From: Candidatus Edwardsbacteria bacterium RifOxyA12_full_54_48
GTDB lineage: Bacteria; Edwardsbacteria; AC1; EtOH8
Reading direction: 5' to 3'
Length of the DNA: 64,000 nt
Assembly: GCA_001777915.1 (NCBI GenBank)
Contig: MFFN01000006.1
Coordinates: forward strand, 338,935 to 402,934
The stretch's first letter is position 1. The number at the start of each line of letters is the position of its first letter. A program made the translations under genes and the position numbers. Below the pieces are notes generated by a model that saw only the letters and a program-made list of their open reading frames with translations, did not search any database and had not been told where the DNA came from. Positions 34,218-44,186 of this stretch are shown piece after piece.

Positions 34218-34963
34218 TATTTTCCCCTCAGCTCCTTGATCTTATTTTTGGCGAAATCATTCTGGACCATGCCGCCCTGTCCGCTCTCCAGATATCTCTC
34301 CAAAGACTTTATGGCCTCGGAGGTCTCCTTCGAAGTGCGATCTTTCTTGGCGGCCAGCCTGGAGCCCAGCAGGTAGTGGGCCTCCATCTTCTGGTCTTCG
34401 CACAGTACGGCCCGTCGCAGGTAGCGGATGGATTCGTCCAGGTATTTGGGGTCGGTCATGGCGTAGGCCAGGTTGTAGCTGATCTCGCTGCTGCAGGAAT
34501 CCAGCAGGTAGGCCTTTTTATAATAGACGATGGCCGAATCGTTGGCCGGCATATTGAGAAAACAGTAGGCCATATTGCTATAAAGGGAGGGCTGGTTGGG
34601 ATTCCCGGCCAGGCCTTTTTGGAGCGTTTCGACGGCCTGGTCGAATTTTTCCATCCTGGCATAGGCCTGGCTGAGGGCGATTATGGCATCGGTGTAATTG
34701 GGATTATACTTGACCGCCTGGGTAAAATTCTCTATGGCCGTCTCCCGGTTCTGGGGAGTGGAATAGCAGATCCCCAGGTTGAAATAGGCTGGGGCGAAAT
34801 CCGGCCTGAGCTTGACGGCCTTCTGGAACTCGCCGATGGCCATCAGGGTGTCGCCCCTCTGGAAGGCTTGCACCCCCTGGTCGAAATGCTCCTCGGGGGT
34901 CCCGCTGACGCAGCCGATGGTGAAGGCCGACAAAGCCAGTGCGATCAAAATATTTATTTTCAT
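34217..34963 (-). CDS. TPR-repeat lipoprotein
   Basis: The 248-residue protein has a lipobox (FTIGC, Cys18) and then about five tetratricopeptide repeats, such as AIGEFQKAVKLRPDFAPAYFNLG and AIENFTQAVKYNPNYTDAI. It is probably an envelope scaffold for protein contacts. It lies directly upstream of dapL in the same unit, though no functional link is evident. Confidence 0.85.
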   Translation of the reverse strand: MKINILIALALSAFTIGCVSGTPEEHFDQGVQAFQRGDTLMAIGEFQKAVKLRPDFAPAYFNLGICYSTPQNRETAIENFTQAVKYNPNYTDAIIALSQAYARMEKFDQAVETLQKGLAGNPNQPSLYSNMAYCFLNMPANDSAIVYYKKAYLLDSCSSEISYNLAYAMTDPKYLDESIRYLRRAVLCEDQKMEAHYLLGSRLAAKKDRTSKETSEAIKSLERYLESGQGGMVQNDFAKNKIKELRGK

Positions 34964-34990
34964 ATATCCGCTTTCTTGTTTTCTTTTGTC

Positions 34991-35013
34991 CCCCTTCCCG
35001 AAACGGGAAGGGG
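34991..35013. repeat. perfect 10-bp GC-rich hairpin
   Basis: ccccttcccg and cgggaagggg flank aaa, in the spacer between dapB and the TPR gene. There is no T-run on either side, so it is a dispersed palindrome or mRNA-end stabiliser rather than a typical terminator. Confidence 0.6.
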
Positions 35014-35064
35014 CAGTTTGCCCGCCTATATGTACTGCCTGCTAATGGCGGGGGGTTGAGTTGG

Positions 35065-35832
35065 TTAGGCCAGCACGTCCTTCATATCGTACATCCTGGG
35101 CTTGGCCTGGGCCAGGAATTTGGCGGCCGCCAGCGCCCCCTCGGCAAACACCCGCCGGCTGTGGGCCCGGTGGGTGAACTCCAGCCGCTCGCCCGGCCCG
35201 GCAAAGATCACCGTGTGCTCGCCCACAATGTCCCCGGCCCGGATGGACACCACTCCGATCTCGCCCTCGGCCCGGGGTTGGCTGGAGTTTTCCCGCTGAT
35301 AGACCGGCCGGCCGCCCCGCACCGCGGTTATCTCGGACAGCAGCTTCTTGGCGGTGCCGCTGGGGGCGTCCTTTTTGTTCTTATGGTGGGTTTCGATGAT
35401 CTCCACATCGAAGTTGCCGGGGATGGTCTTGGCCGCCCGGGAGATGATGTCGTAAAGCAGGTTGACCCCGATGGACAGGTTGGAGGAGACCAGCAGGGGG
35501 ACCTTTTGGGAGAGCTCCTGCAGTTCCTTCATCTGCCCGTCATTGATCCCGGTGGCGCCGATGACCATGGGCTTTTTATGCTGGGCCGCGATCCGGGCGT
35601 TGTTCAGCGAGGCCTCGGGCGAGGTGAAGTCTATCACCACATCGCCTTGGTCTATTATTTTGCCGAGATCCGCCGACAGCTCCGGCAGAGTGTCCCCGAA
35701 TTTCTGGCCGATCATCGAATGTCCCTGGCTTTCGATTAGGCCAGCGATGGTAAAATCAGAATTCTCCCGGCAGGCTTCGATCAGGGCCTGGCCCATCCGG
35801 CCGCCCGCCCCGCAGATGATTAAGTTGATCAT
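35065..35832 (-). CDS. dapB: 4-hydroxy-tetrahydrodipicolinate reductase
   Basis: It reduces the dapA product to tetrahydrodipicolinate, the substrate of DapL. At 255 residues it has the NAD(P)-binding ICGAGGRMGQAL (6-17), DFTSPEA (about 88), GATG (about 112) and the catalytic/substrate motif ETHHKNKKDAPSGTA (about 152-166). No dapA is in the window. Confidence 0.95.
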   Translation of the reverse strand: MINLIICGAGGRMGQALIEACRENSDFTIAGLIESQGHSMIGQKFGDTLPELSADLGKIIDQGDVVIDFTSPEASLNNARIAAQHKKPMVIGATGINDGQMKELQELSQKVPLLVSSNLSIGVNLLYDIISRAAKTIPGNFDVEIIETHHKNKKDAPSGTAKKLLSEITAVRGGRPVYQRENSSQPRAEGEIGVVSIRAGDIVGEHTVIFAGPGERLEFTHRAHSRRVFAEGALAAAKFLAQAKPRMYDMKDVLA

Positions 35833-35880
35833 GGTATTATTCCATCCTATTCATTCCAAAAAGAAAAACAGGGCAACCTT

Positions 35881-36630
35881 TTAATTATGCCCCAAGGTAT
35901 GCAACCATGTTATGAAATCATTATCTCCCGCTCTAAGAATCAAGGTGTCCAGTGGCGCTTTTTGTGCAAAATGCCTGAATATATAACCGTATTTCCGGTA
36001 ATCCCCCCGTTCCGGGTCCCCTATGGTTCTCCATATTTCCCCGGGGCTCATCCGGTAGTCCTTCAATTTCAACTGGTCGGCCGCATATATGGCAAACCCC
36101 TCGAAAAACCAGACCGGGCCCATGGCCTCCTCATTGCCGTTCAATATCCTGATATGGAGCCGGTGGGCCATTTCATGAGCCAGCAGTTTGGCGTAATAAT
36201 CATCCTCTTTGCCCTCGGGAAAATTCTCTATGAATATCTCCGGGGTCACCGCCATTAAGATCCTGTTCTCCAAAGCTGCCGAATAGGTTTTGGGCAGTTT
36301 GGCGCCGATATCCAAACCGGCGCTTTTCAATATTGCTTCATCGAACATTCCTTTGTCGGCAAAGACCACAAAGCTATCGGCAAAACTTTCTGTTGCCAAA
36401 GGTGCCCAGCCATTTTTCCCCGCAAAGTCACCGATCATTTTCCGGGCCGCCGTCAAAGCCTGCTCGAATTCGATTCTCCTTTTATCCAAAGAGGCTGGAA
36501 GGATTACCGAAATGCTCTTCATTTTGTTGCCATCACTGTCTTTGGTCTTGTTGAGAATTGGCGGTTCGCTTGAGGCCCGGCAGCCTGCCAGCAGAACCAG
36601 GCAAACCAGGGATTTTATCATTTGCGACAT
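35881..36630 (-). CDS. lipoprotein zinc metallopeptidase (peptidase MA-like)
   Basis: The 249-residue protein has a lipobox ending in LLAGC (Cys17). The gluzincin motif HEMAH lies near residue 151, and WFFEGFAIYAADQL about 25 residues later supplies the third ligand Glu. This layout is that of the peptidase MA superfamily, acting here on the outer side of a membrane. The substrate is unknown. Its start lies two bases from the stop of the Fe-S protein gene. Confidence 0.75.
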   Translation of the reverse strand: MSQMIKSLVCLVLLAGCRASSEPPILNKTKDSDGNKMKSISVILPASLDKRRIEFEQALTAARKMIGDFAGKNGWAPLATESFADSFVVFADKGMFDEAILKSAGLDIGAKLPKTYSAALENRILMAVTPEIFIENFPEGKEDDYYAKLLAHEMAHRLHIRILNGNEEAMGPVWFFEGFAIYAADQLKLKDYRMSPGEIWRTIGDPERGDYRKYGYIFRHFAQKAPLDTLILRAGDNDFITWLHTLGHN

Positions 36631-36632
36631 AT

Positions 36633-37289
36633 TCAGTGCCGGGCTATGTAATCGTCCAGCTCCCCGTGCCAGGCGCCGGGCTCATAGGTCTTAGGCACCG
36701 TCTCCTCGCTGAACAGCAGGTCTATCAGGTAACGCGGCCGTTTGCCGCCTATATGCATCGATTTTATGCAGGATATGCAATAGACCGCCACCTCCTGGGC
36801 CGGCATCTCCCAGGCCCGCTTGGTCATCTGCGCCTTGACCTGTTCCACCGGGATGACCCCGTAAAAGCTGTCCCCGCAGCAGGTGCTTTTGGTCCGGGTG
36901 TGGGCCGGCTCCGCCACTTCGATGTTCATCTTTTTCAGCAGGGTCCGGACGGCCTGGTGCACCCGCTCCTGGTCCCGGGTGGGGCAGGCGTCGAGGATGG
37001 ACATCCGGCGGCCCGCATGGTCCGGGAATTCGAAGAAATCGCTCTGGGCCAGGATCTCCCACAGGGAGATGGTGGAGGTATTCTGGTAATCGTTCCGGAA
37101 CCGCTTGTCGCAGCCGGGACAGATGTTGATCACCTCGGTCGCTTCGGTAAACTGCGGATCATGGTGACAGCAGATATCCAGCCGGTTCATCGGGCCCAAG
37201 TTTTCATTCAGCAGGGAATGCAGTTTGCCGGCCAGTTCCGGCTTGTACAGCATCAGGCCGCAGCCCGGGGCGAAGATCCTTTTCTTCAT
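36633..37289 (-). CDS. CCG-domain Fe-S protein (HdrB-like)
   Basis: The 218-residue protein carries cysteine motifs of the heterodisulfide reductase B/GlpC CCG family: FAPGCGLMLY, DICCHHD, ICPGCDKRF, KSTCCGDSFYG and YCISCIKSMH. These would bind a non-cubane or 4Fe-4S cluster and take part in thiol/electron-transfer chemistry. The partner reductase is not in the window. The gene lies between two envelope lipoprotein genes on the same strand, with no clear functional link. Confidence 0.82.
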   Translation of the reverse strand: MKKRIFAPGCGLMLYKPELAGKLHSLLNENLGPMNRLDICCHHDPQFTEATEVINICPGCDKRFRNDYQNTSTISLWEILAQSDFFEFPDHAGRRMSILDACPTRDQERVHQAVRTLLKKMNIEVAEPAHTRTKSTCCGDSFYGVIPVEQVKAQMTKRAWEMPAQEVAVYCISCIKSMHIGGKRPRYLIDLLFSEETVPKTYEPGAWHGELDDYIARH

Positions 37290-37322
37290 ATCTCTTCTTT
37301 AAAAGCGCTGGATATTTTCCCC

Positions 37323-38237
37323 TTAAATGGGCCGGGCGATCAGGATCCCCTCCAGGCGGTTGTAGTAATCGTAGCTTCCGGTCCACAGGCCGTACCACTG
37401 GCCCCCCAGCTTCCAGTGGTATTTATAGGGCCGGTTCCGGCCGTTGGTGGAAAGGCCGTATCGCATCCAGCCCACCCCTATCCCGCTGCCGTCCAGGCTG
37501 GCGGTGCCGGCGCTGTCCCGGGTATCGCCGTAATGGCCGCTGCTGGCGCAGTCCAGTATCCTGATGGTGGCTTCGCTGCCGATGATGATGGGCTGGCTCC
37601 AGGCGATCATGACATGGCCGGTGCTGGCGTCCTTGTTCTCCCGGTCCTGGTACTGCTTCCGCCAGTCCTGGTCGTATTTCACCACGATGATGTCGCCCTT
37701 CCTGATGGAATCCGCCGCCAGGAACACCTTCCAGTATTTGTTCTGGCCCACCGGGTTGGCTTCCCCGCCGGCGTCGTTGCCCAGGATGTCACGGAAATAA
37801 TCGTAGAACCCCCAGGCCCGGGGCCGGGGATCGAAGGTGTGGAAGGCATTGGCGAACAGCGCCAGGTCCTGGTAATGGTCGTACAGCGCCTGCCGGATGA
37901 CAAAATCTCCCACCAGGCCGGAGCAATCGTAGATGTAGGTGCCGGAGGCCTCGTCCATCACCCGGCCGGAGTAGTGTTCGTATTTGGTGGTGTCCAGATT
38001 GTCCAGGATGGCCTGGGCCCTGGCCTTGAAGATCCCGCCGGGCGCGGCGGCGCCGCTGGTGTCCTCGATCTGGACCGGCGGGGTGAAAACGGTGAGATCG
38101 AATTCCACCGGAAGGATCTCGTAGTCCGAATGGTAGGTCTCGGTGAAGGAGGGATCCTCGGCGCTGGTGGGGGTTTCCTTGCTGCAGCCGAAGACCAGCA
38201 GCACTAAGCTTGTTAATGAAAGAACAGCTCTCTTCAT
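37323..38237 (-). CDS. lipoprotein with NlpC/P60-like cysteine peptidase domain
   Basis: The 304-residue protein has a lipobox (LVFGC, Cys18). A catalytic-type motif YIYDCSGLVGDFV lies near residue 105, and a His is in STGHVMIAW near 210, followed by an ILDCASSGHYGD strand. The Cys then His order fits NlpC/P60 peptidases, which cut cell-wall peptides. The rest is Trp/Tyr-rich. The exact activity is unproven. Confidence 0.75.
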   Translation of the reverse strand: MKRAVLSLTSLVLLVFGCSKETPTSAEDPSFTETYHSDYEILPVEFDLTVFTPPVQIEDTSGAAAPGGIFKARAQAILDNLDTTKYEHYSGRVMDEASGTYIYDCSGLVGDFVIRQALYDHYQDLALFANAFHTFDPRPRAWGFYDYFRDILGNDAGGEANPVGQNKYWKVFLAADSIRKGDIIVVKYDQDWRKQYQDRENKDASTGHVMIAWSQPIIIGSEATIRILDCASSGHYGDTRDSAGTASLDGSGIGVGWMRYGLSTNGRNRPYKYHWKLGGQWYGLWTGSYDYYNRLEGILIARPI

Positions 38238-38424
38238 TATATTTCCTTTGATTAATTTCCCGATATGCGATAGTTCTCAAGACATAGAGATATTTCTTAA
38301 AAGCCAGTTTAAACGTTCAAACAATTCAAACACCGCCTGCCACTTATCATTGCAACTCATACTGTAAACCATCGCCCGACCTTTATCATTCCCCCTCAAA
38401 CAAACATCCCGGCAAGCATGGGGC

Positions 38425-39918
<1,494 letters not shown>

Positions 39919-39931
39919 TCAAAAAAGGCTT

Positions 39932-39960
39932 TGCCACCAAGACACTAAGACACAAAGTAA
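39932..39960. repeat. single arm of family C repeat upstream of guaB
   Basis: gccaccaagacactaagacacaaag matches the left arm of the element at 12826-12900. It lies just upstream of the guaB start. Confidence 0.5.
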
Positions 39961-40046
39961 TTTTGATTGTTTGAAAAGCGGTCAACCCCCGACCTCAATC
40001 CAGCAGGTCCTTACGAGCCGGCTTGATATTGAACTGACTTCACTCA

Positions 40047-40140
40047 TGTCACCCTGAGCCAAACACCATGCCCAACAAGCTGAATGGGTGACCCTGTCAT
40101 CCAACGCCCAGCGACGTTTGCCAGCCGTCTCAGGATGACA
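40047..40140. repeat. MITE-like repeat, family A, copy overlapping dapF
   Basis: Termini tgtcaccctgag and ctcaggatgaca are 94 bp apart. The right terminus overlaps the end of dapF: the dapF TGA stop at 40130-40132 and the preceding Ser codons lie inside the repeat. Confidence 0.75.
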
Positions 40141-40933
40141 GGATTTCCCCCTGGAAGACCAGCTTCACAGAACCCTCCAGGAAGACCTGGCTGACCGCCT
40201 CGCCGTCCAGCTGGAAATGGATGGTGAGCGTCTCCCCGCCCCGGGTCAGGCACTCCACCGGGGACTCGGCCATCCCCAGTCGGGCCGCCACCACCGCCGC
40301 CGCGGTGGCTCCGGTGCCGCAGGCCAGGGTCTCGTCCTCCACCCCCCGCTCGTAGGTCCGGATCTTAAGGTGGTGTCGGTCGGCGATCTCGATGAAATTG
40401 GCGTTGGTCCCGGCCGGCTGGAATCTGTCGTGGTGCCGGATCTTGCGGCCGGTCTCCACCACCGGAAAGTCATCCAGCTCGGCCACCGGGATCACCACGT
40501 GCGGCACCCCGGTATCGGCAAAGGAGGCCGAAAATCCCCGCTGGTCCAGCTCCAGCAGGAACCGCAGGTCGAAGTCGCGGGGCTCCCGCATCTGCAGTTT
40601 CACCCGGTCATCAACCACCTCGGCCCTATGCAGGCCGTCCCCGGCCTGGAATGACATCGCCTGGCCGGCCGCCCCGATGGAATGGGCGAACCAGGCGATG
40701 CAGCGCCCGCCGTTGCCGCAGAAGGCCGCCTCGCCGCCGTCGGCGTTGAGATAGCGCATCCGGAAATCGGCCTGGGCCGATCTTTCGATGACCAGCACCC
40801 CGTCGGCCCCCACCCCGTTGCGGCGGTGGCATAATCTTTGGACCAGCGGGGAGAGATCGGAGGGCAATTGCCCGTCGCGGTTATCCAGCAGGACGAAATC
40901 GTTGCCGCTGCCGGACATCTTGTAGAAATTCAT
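40130..40933 (-). CDS. dapF: diaminopimelate epimerase
   Basis: It interconverts LL- and meso-diaminopimelate for lysine and peptidoglycan. The two catalytic cysteines are in FCGNGGRCI (near 71) and ACGTGATA (near 212), with KMSGSGNDFVLLDN at the start. I prefer the ATG at 40933, preceded by AGGTGAT, over one five codons upstream. The last residues (ILSS and stop) derive from a family A repeat. Confidence 0.95.
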   Translation of the reverse strand: MNFYKMSGSGNDFVLLDNRDGQLPSDLSPLVQRLCHRRNGVGADGVLVIERSAQADFRMRYLNADGGEAAFCGNGGRCIAWFAHSIGAAGQAMSFQAGDGLHRAEVVDDRVKLQMREPRDFDLRFLLELDQRGFSASFADTGVPHVVIPVAELDDFPVVETGRKIRHHDRFQPAGTNANFIEIADRHHLKIRTYERGVEDETLACGTGATAAAVVAARLGMAESPVECLTRGGETLTIHFQLDGEAVSQVFLEGSVKLVFQGEILSS

Positions 40934-41009
40934 ATCACCTGTATGCAATGATAAAAGAAGTATACAGCACCCGGTATACAGTATACTGGATACTTAATAC
41001 CCAGACGGG

Positions 41010-41228
41010 CTACTTTACTTTGAGCACATCCACCAGCTGGTCGAACTTGGCCAGCAGTTCGCTCATCTGCTCCTGCTTTTTGGCTCGGTCATTAAGCTCC
41101 GCCTGGTAGTACTCGGTGGCCTGCTTGAAAAAGCGCAGGCTGAAGTAGAACCACACGACCCCCAACCCCAGCACCAGCAGCATGAAAAGGCCGTAGAATA
41201 TAATTCCTATTCCCCCTAAAACGCCCAT
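41010..41228 (-). CDS. small membrane protein with coiled-coil tail
   Basis: The 72-residue frame has one membrane helix (GGIGIIFYGLFMLLVLGLGVVWFYFSL, about 5-31) followed by a charged heptad helix (YYQAELNDRAKKQEQMSELLAKFDQL). AGGAGA lies before the ATG. It lies between argF and dapF. No family is recognised, but codon usage and the ribosome-binding site support a real gene. Confidence 0.6.
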   Translation of the reverse strand: MGVLGGIGIIFYGLFMLLVLGLGVVWFYFSLRFFKQATEYYQAELNDRAKKQEQMSELLAKFDQLVDVLKVK

Positions 41229-41295
41229 GATGGTCTCCTTTATGGGTAGTTGTTATTAGTGCCACCGCGAGCACTCGGGGTGGCACTAATTATTT

Positions 41296-42255
41296 TTATT
41301 TCTTCTTTTTGGCCTTGGGCCTCCGGGCATTGTTCTTGACCAGGGTCACCATTATCGCCTTCTGGATATGCAGCCGGTTCTCGGCCTGGTCCAGCACCTG
41401 GGAGTGCGGGCCGTCCAGCACCTCGCTGGTGACCTCCTCCTCCCGGTGGGCCGGCAGGCAGTGCAGGAAGATGGAATCCTTTTTGGCTACGTCGATGATA
41501 TTCCGGTTGATCTGGTAGGGGGCGAACACCCGGGCTTTGAGCTCCTTCTCCGACTCCTGGCCCATCGAGGCCCAGACGTCGGTGTAGATGACGTCGGCGT
41601 TGCGGGCGGCCTCTCGCGGATCACGCACGATCTGCAGGGTGGTCTTGGTCTTGGCGGCCAACCCCTGGGCCTTCTCCCAGATGCCCCGGTCCGGCTCGTA
41701 GCCCTGCGGGCAGCCCACCGTCATGTTGACGCCCAAAGTGGCGGCGGCCAGCAGCAGCGAATTGCAGACGTTGTTGCCGTCGCCGATGTAGGCCAGCTTA
41801 AGGCCCTTGAATTTCTTCTTGTGCTCCAGGATGGTCAGGAAATCGGCGAATATCTGGCAGGGATGCTCCAGGTCCGACAGGGCGTTGATCACCGGTATGT
41901 CGGTGTTCTCGGCTATCTCCACGATGCTCTTGTGGGCGAAGGTGCGGGCCATTATCAGGTCCACCCAGCGGTTGATGTTGCGGGCGATGTCCGGGGTCGA
42001 CTCCCGCTTGCCCAGGGACATTTCCAAAAATATTCCATGCCCGCCCAGCTGGGTCATGCCGGTCTCAAAGGTGACCCGAGTGCGCAGGGACGGTTTTTCG
42101 AAGATCATGGCCATGGTCTTGTCGGCCAAAAGTTTGGGTGATTTCCCGGCCTTGGTCGGCTTCTTGATTTTTATCGCCAGCGCAAAAAGATCATCCATCT
42201 CCTTTTTATTCAAGTCCGCTACCGAGAGAAGGTCCTTCTTCATTTGTTCCTCCAT
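41296..42255 (-). CDS. argF: ornithine carbamoyltransferase
   Basis: It makes citrulline from ornithine and carbamoyl phosphate in arginine synthesis. It is 319 residues, with the carbamoyl-phosphate loop KPSLRTRVTFE (about 53-63; Leu where Thr is commoner in S-T-R-T-R), the ornithine/catalytic HCLPAHREEE (about 268), and QAENRLHIQKA. AGGAGG precedes the ATG closely. A hairpin with T-run lies about 50 bases upstream and may attenuate expression. Confidence 0.93.
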   Translation of the reverse strand: MEEQMKKDLLSVADLNKKEMDDLFALAIKIKKPTKAGKSPKLLADKTMAMIFEKPSLRTRVTFETGMTQLGGHGIFLEMSLGKRESTPDIARNINRWVDLIMARTFAHKSIVEIAENTDIPVINALSDLEHPCQIFADFLTILEHKKKFKGLKLAYIGDGNNVCNSLLLAAATLGVNMTVGCPQGYEPDRGIWEKAQGLAAKTKTTLQIVRDPREAARNADVIYTDVWASMGQESEKELKARVFAPYQINRNIIDVAKKDSIFLHCLPAHREEEVTSEVLDGPHSQVLDQAENRLHIQKAIMVTLVKNNARRPKAKKKK

Positions 42256-42301
42256 TTAATGGTTTGTGAGCAAAGGTACTAGCCTTAAGTTATGAATTTC
42301 A

Positions 42302-42340
42302 TTTCAAAAATAGCCCGCAAGTTTTTAATCGCTTGCGAGC
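42302..42340 (-). terminator. intrinsic terminator or attenuator upstream of argF
   Basis: On the minus strand GCTCGCAAG pairs with CTTGCGGGC (one wobble) across a 10-base loop, then TATTTTT follows. It lies between tRNA-Arg and argF. It may end the tRNA transcript or attenuate argF. The rest of 42256-42476 holds no other feature I can support. Confidence 0.6.
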
Positions 42341-42476
42341 CAATATCTTCAACAATCTATATATCCATATGATACAATGTGTTATAAAATATGTTGATGC
42401 TGTTATTTACGGGCTAATTTTACCTTATTATAAGATTTTAGTCAAGAGAAAACGAAATGCCTGATATTGTGTCTTC

Positions 42477-42496
42477 TGGTGCGCCTGGCCCGATTC
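42477..42496 (-). repeat. 20-bp direct copy of the tRNA-Arg 3' end
   Basis: The copy is identical to 42554-42573, which encodes CCA, the acceptor 3' strand and part of the T arm. The remainder of a tRNA is missing, so it is a fragment or an attachment-site-like repeat. Confidence 0.8.
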
Positions 42497-42553
42497 TCCA
42501 CCGGAGGCGGACGGTTCACACCTAAAACTATTATAGGAAAAACCCAAACCTAA

Positions 42554-42630
42554 TGGTGCGCCTGGCCCGATTCGAACGGGCGGCCTGCGGATTCGAAGTC
42601 CGATGCTCTATCCAGCTGAGCTACAGGCGC
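42554..42630 (-). tRNA. tRNA-Arg (anticodon TCG)
   Basis: On the minus strand GCGCCTG pairs with CAGGCGC to form the acceptor stem. AGCTCAGCTGGATAGAGC forms the D arm, CTTCGAA is the anticodon loop (TCG, reading CGA), and CCCGTTCGAATCGGG is the T arm. CCA is encoded. Its 3' end is repeated at 42477-42496. Confidence 0.95.
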
Positions 42631-42730
42631 ATATTATGACTACCTTGATGCCTGGCTTCCTTGCCTCTTGTCCTGAGCTGCCAGGCTGAGTTTATCGAAG
42701 TCCGGTCGAAGGAAGCTACCGGCGCAGATT

Positions 42731-42827
42731 GGCAAATGGTCATCGAGTTGGCCGGGGTCTCGATACATCCTGCCTTCGGCGAGATACTCGACCACCGGCC
42801 AGTATCGAGATGACCATTTGCTATTCT
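42731..42827. repeat. large imperfect palindrome containing a family D repeat
   Basis: gcaaatggtcatcgag at the left is mirrored by ctcgagatgaccatttgc-like sequence (tatcgagatgaccatttgc) at the right. The inner part is tctcgatac...gtatcgaga (42758-42810). It abuts the stop of the next gene on the minus strand and could serve as its terminator, without a T-run. Confidence 0.6.
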
Positions 42828-44021
42828 TCAGATATTAGCCAGCGCCTGTTCCAGGTCGGCCATAATGTCCTCCGGGTCCTCGATGCCCACCGCTATCCTG
42901 ACGAAACCGGCCGTCATGCCCACCGAGGCCAGATCCTCCTCGGAATAGGCCAGATGGGTGGTGGAGGCCGGGTGGGTGACCAGGGTGTCCACGCTGCCCA
43001 GGCTGACCGCCAGCTTGCACAGCCTGAGGTTGTTCTGGAATTTGCGGCCGGCCTCGCGCCCGCCCTTCAGGTCGATGGCCAGCACCCCGCCGTAGCCGCC
43101 GCTCATCTGTTTTTTGGCGATCTTATGGGCCGGACAGGATTCCAGGCCCGGATAGCAGGTGCGCAATACCTGGGGGTGTTTCTCCAAAAATCGGGCGATG
43201 ATCATGGCATTCTGGGAATGGCGCTCCACCCGCAGGGGCAGGGTCTGCAGGCCGCGGGACATCAGCCAGGCGGTGAGGGGCGCGATGGATCCTCCCAGGT
43301 TCTTGAAGGCCATGGGCCGGATCTGGTCGATCTCGGCCTTGGGCCCAACCACCACCCCGCCCATGGTGTCGCCGTGTCCGCAGATGTACTTGGTGGCCGA
43401 GTGCAGGACGATATCCACCCCCATCTCGATCGGCCTCTGCAGGCAGGGCGTGGCGAAGGTGTTGTCTATGACCACTTTCAGATTGTGCTTTTGGGCGGCC
43501 TTGACGGTCTCGGCGATGTCCACCACATCCAACGTCGGGTTGGCCGGGGTCTCTATGTAGACCAGCTTGGTTTTATCGTTGGCCTTGGCCGCCAGCAGGT
43601 TGTGAATGTCATTGGCCGGCAGGTAGATGATCTCGATGTTCATCTTGGGCAGCAGGTCCTTGAACAGCCCGAAGGTCCCCCCGTAGATGGGGGCCGAGGA
43701 GATGATGTTGTCGCCGGGGCGGCAGTAGGTCAGTATCACCGCGGCGATGGCCGCCAGACCCGAGGCGAAGGATATGCCCTCATCGGTCCCTTCCAGCAGG
43801 GCCATCCGTTTTTCAAAATCCTGGCTGGTGGGATTGCCCAGCCGGGTGTAGACGAAGCCCGGCTCCTGCCCGGACATCACCGCCGCGCCCTGCTCGGCCG
43901 AATTAAAAACGAATTCTGATGACTGGTAGATGGGCATGGATACCGGACGGATCTTGGTAAGGTCCGGCATGCCGGCCCCGTGCACCGCCAGGGTGTTGAA
44001 TTTGACTTTTCCGTGAGACAT
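42828..44021 (-). CDS. Cys/Met metabolism PLP enzyme (cystathionine gamma-synthase or methionine gamma-lyase)
   Basis: The 397-residue enzyme belongs to the MetB/MGL fold. It has YTRLGNPT (about 59), SAPIYGGTFGLF (about 108), the DNTFATPCLQRP loop (about 185) and the PLP Lys in HSATKYICGHGDTMGG (about 205-220), ending in SLGSVDTLVTHPAST. The position equivalent to the diagnostic Cys of methionine gamma-lyases reads G in YGGT, so I cannot separate synthase from lyase. It lies downstream of the oadB/etf cluster on the same strand. Confidence 0.88.
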   Translation of the reverse strand: MSHGKVKFNTLAVHGAGMPDLTKIRPVSMPIYQSSEFVFNSAEQGAAVMSGQEPGFVYTRLGNPTSQDFEKRMALLEGTDEGISFASGLAAIAAVILTYCRPGDNIISSAPIYGGTFGLFKDLLPKMNIEIIYLPANDIHNLLAAKANDKTKLVYIETPANPTLDVVDIAETVKAAQKHNLKVVIDNTFATPCLQRPIEMGVDIVLHSATKYICGHGDTMGGVVVGPKAEIDQIRPMAFKNLGGSIAPLTAWLMSRGLQTLPLRVERHSQNAMIIARFLEKHPQVLRTCYPGLESCPAHKIAKKQMSGGYGGVLAIDLKGGREAGRKFQNNLRLCKLAVSLGSVDTLVTHPASTTHLAYSEEDLASVGMTAGFVRIAVGIEDPEDIMADLEQALANI

Positions 44022-44186
44022 TTTTTTGGCCCTTCTATAAATTTATTTTTTAAAGATTGCATCTATAAGGAAACCATGAATGCAGGAATTATTTCAGGTT
44101 GGACCAAACATTTACCAAATAAATCTGCGTGAATCAGCGTTCTATAAAGGTTTCTGTTTCAATCATATCAGCTGAAGACTATAATT

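Noticed and set aside
36558-38207. Long plus-strand open frame of 549 codons
   Set aside because: It lies opposite three well-supported minus-strand genes; the translation is Gly/Pro/His/Val-rich antisense of GC-rich coding DNA.
44022-44186. SAM riboswitch between oadB and the Cys/Met enzyme
   Set aside because: The spacer has no SAM-type core or terminator pair, and it lies downstream of the Cys/Met gene on the coding strand's far side (upstream sequence only for that gene).
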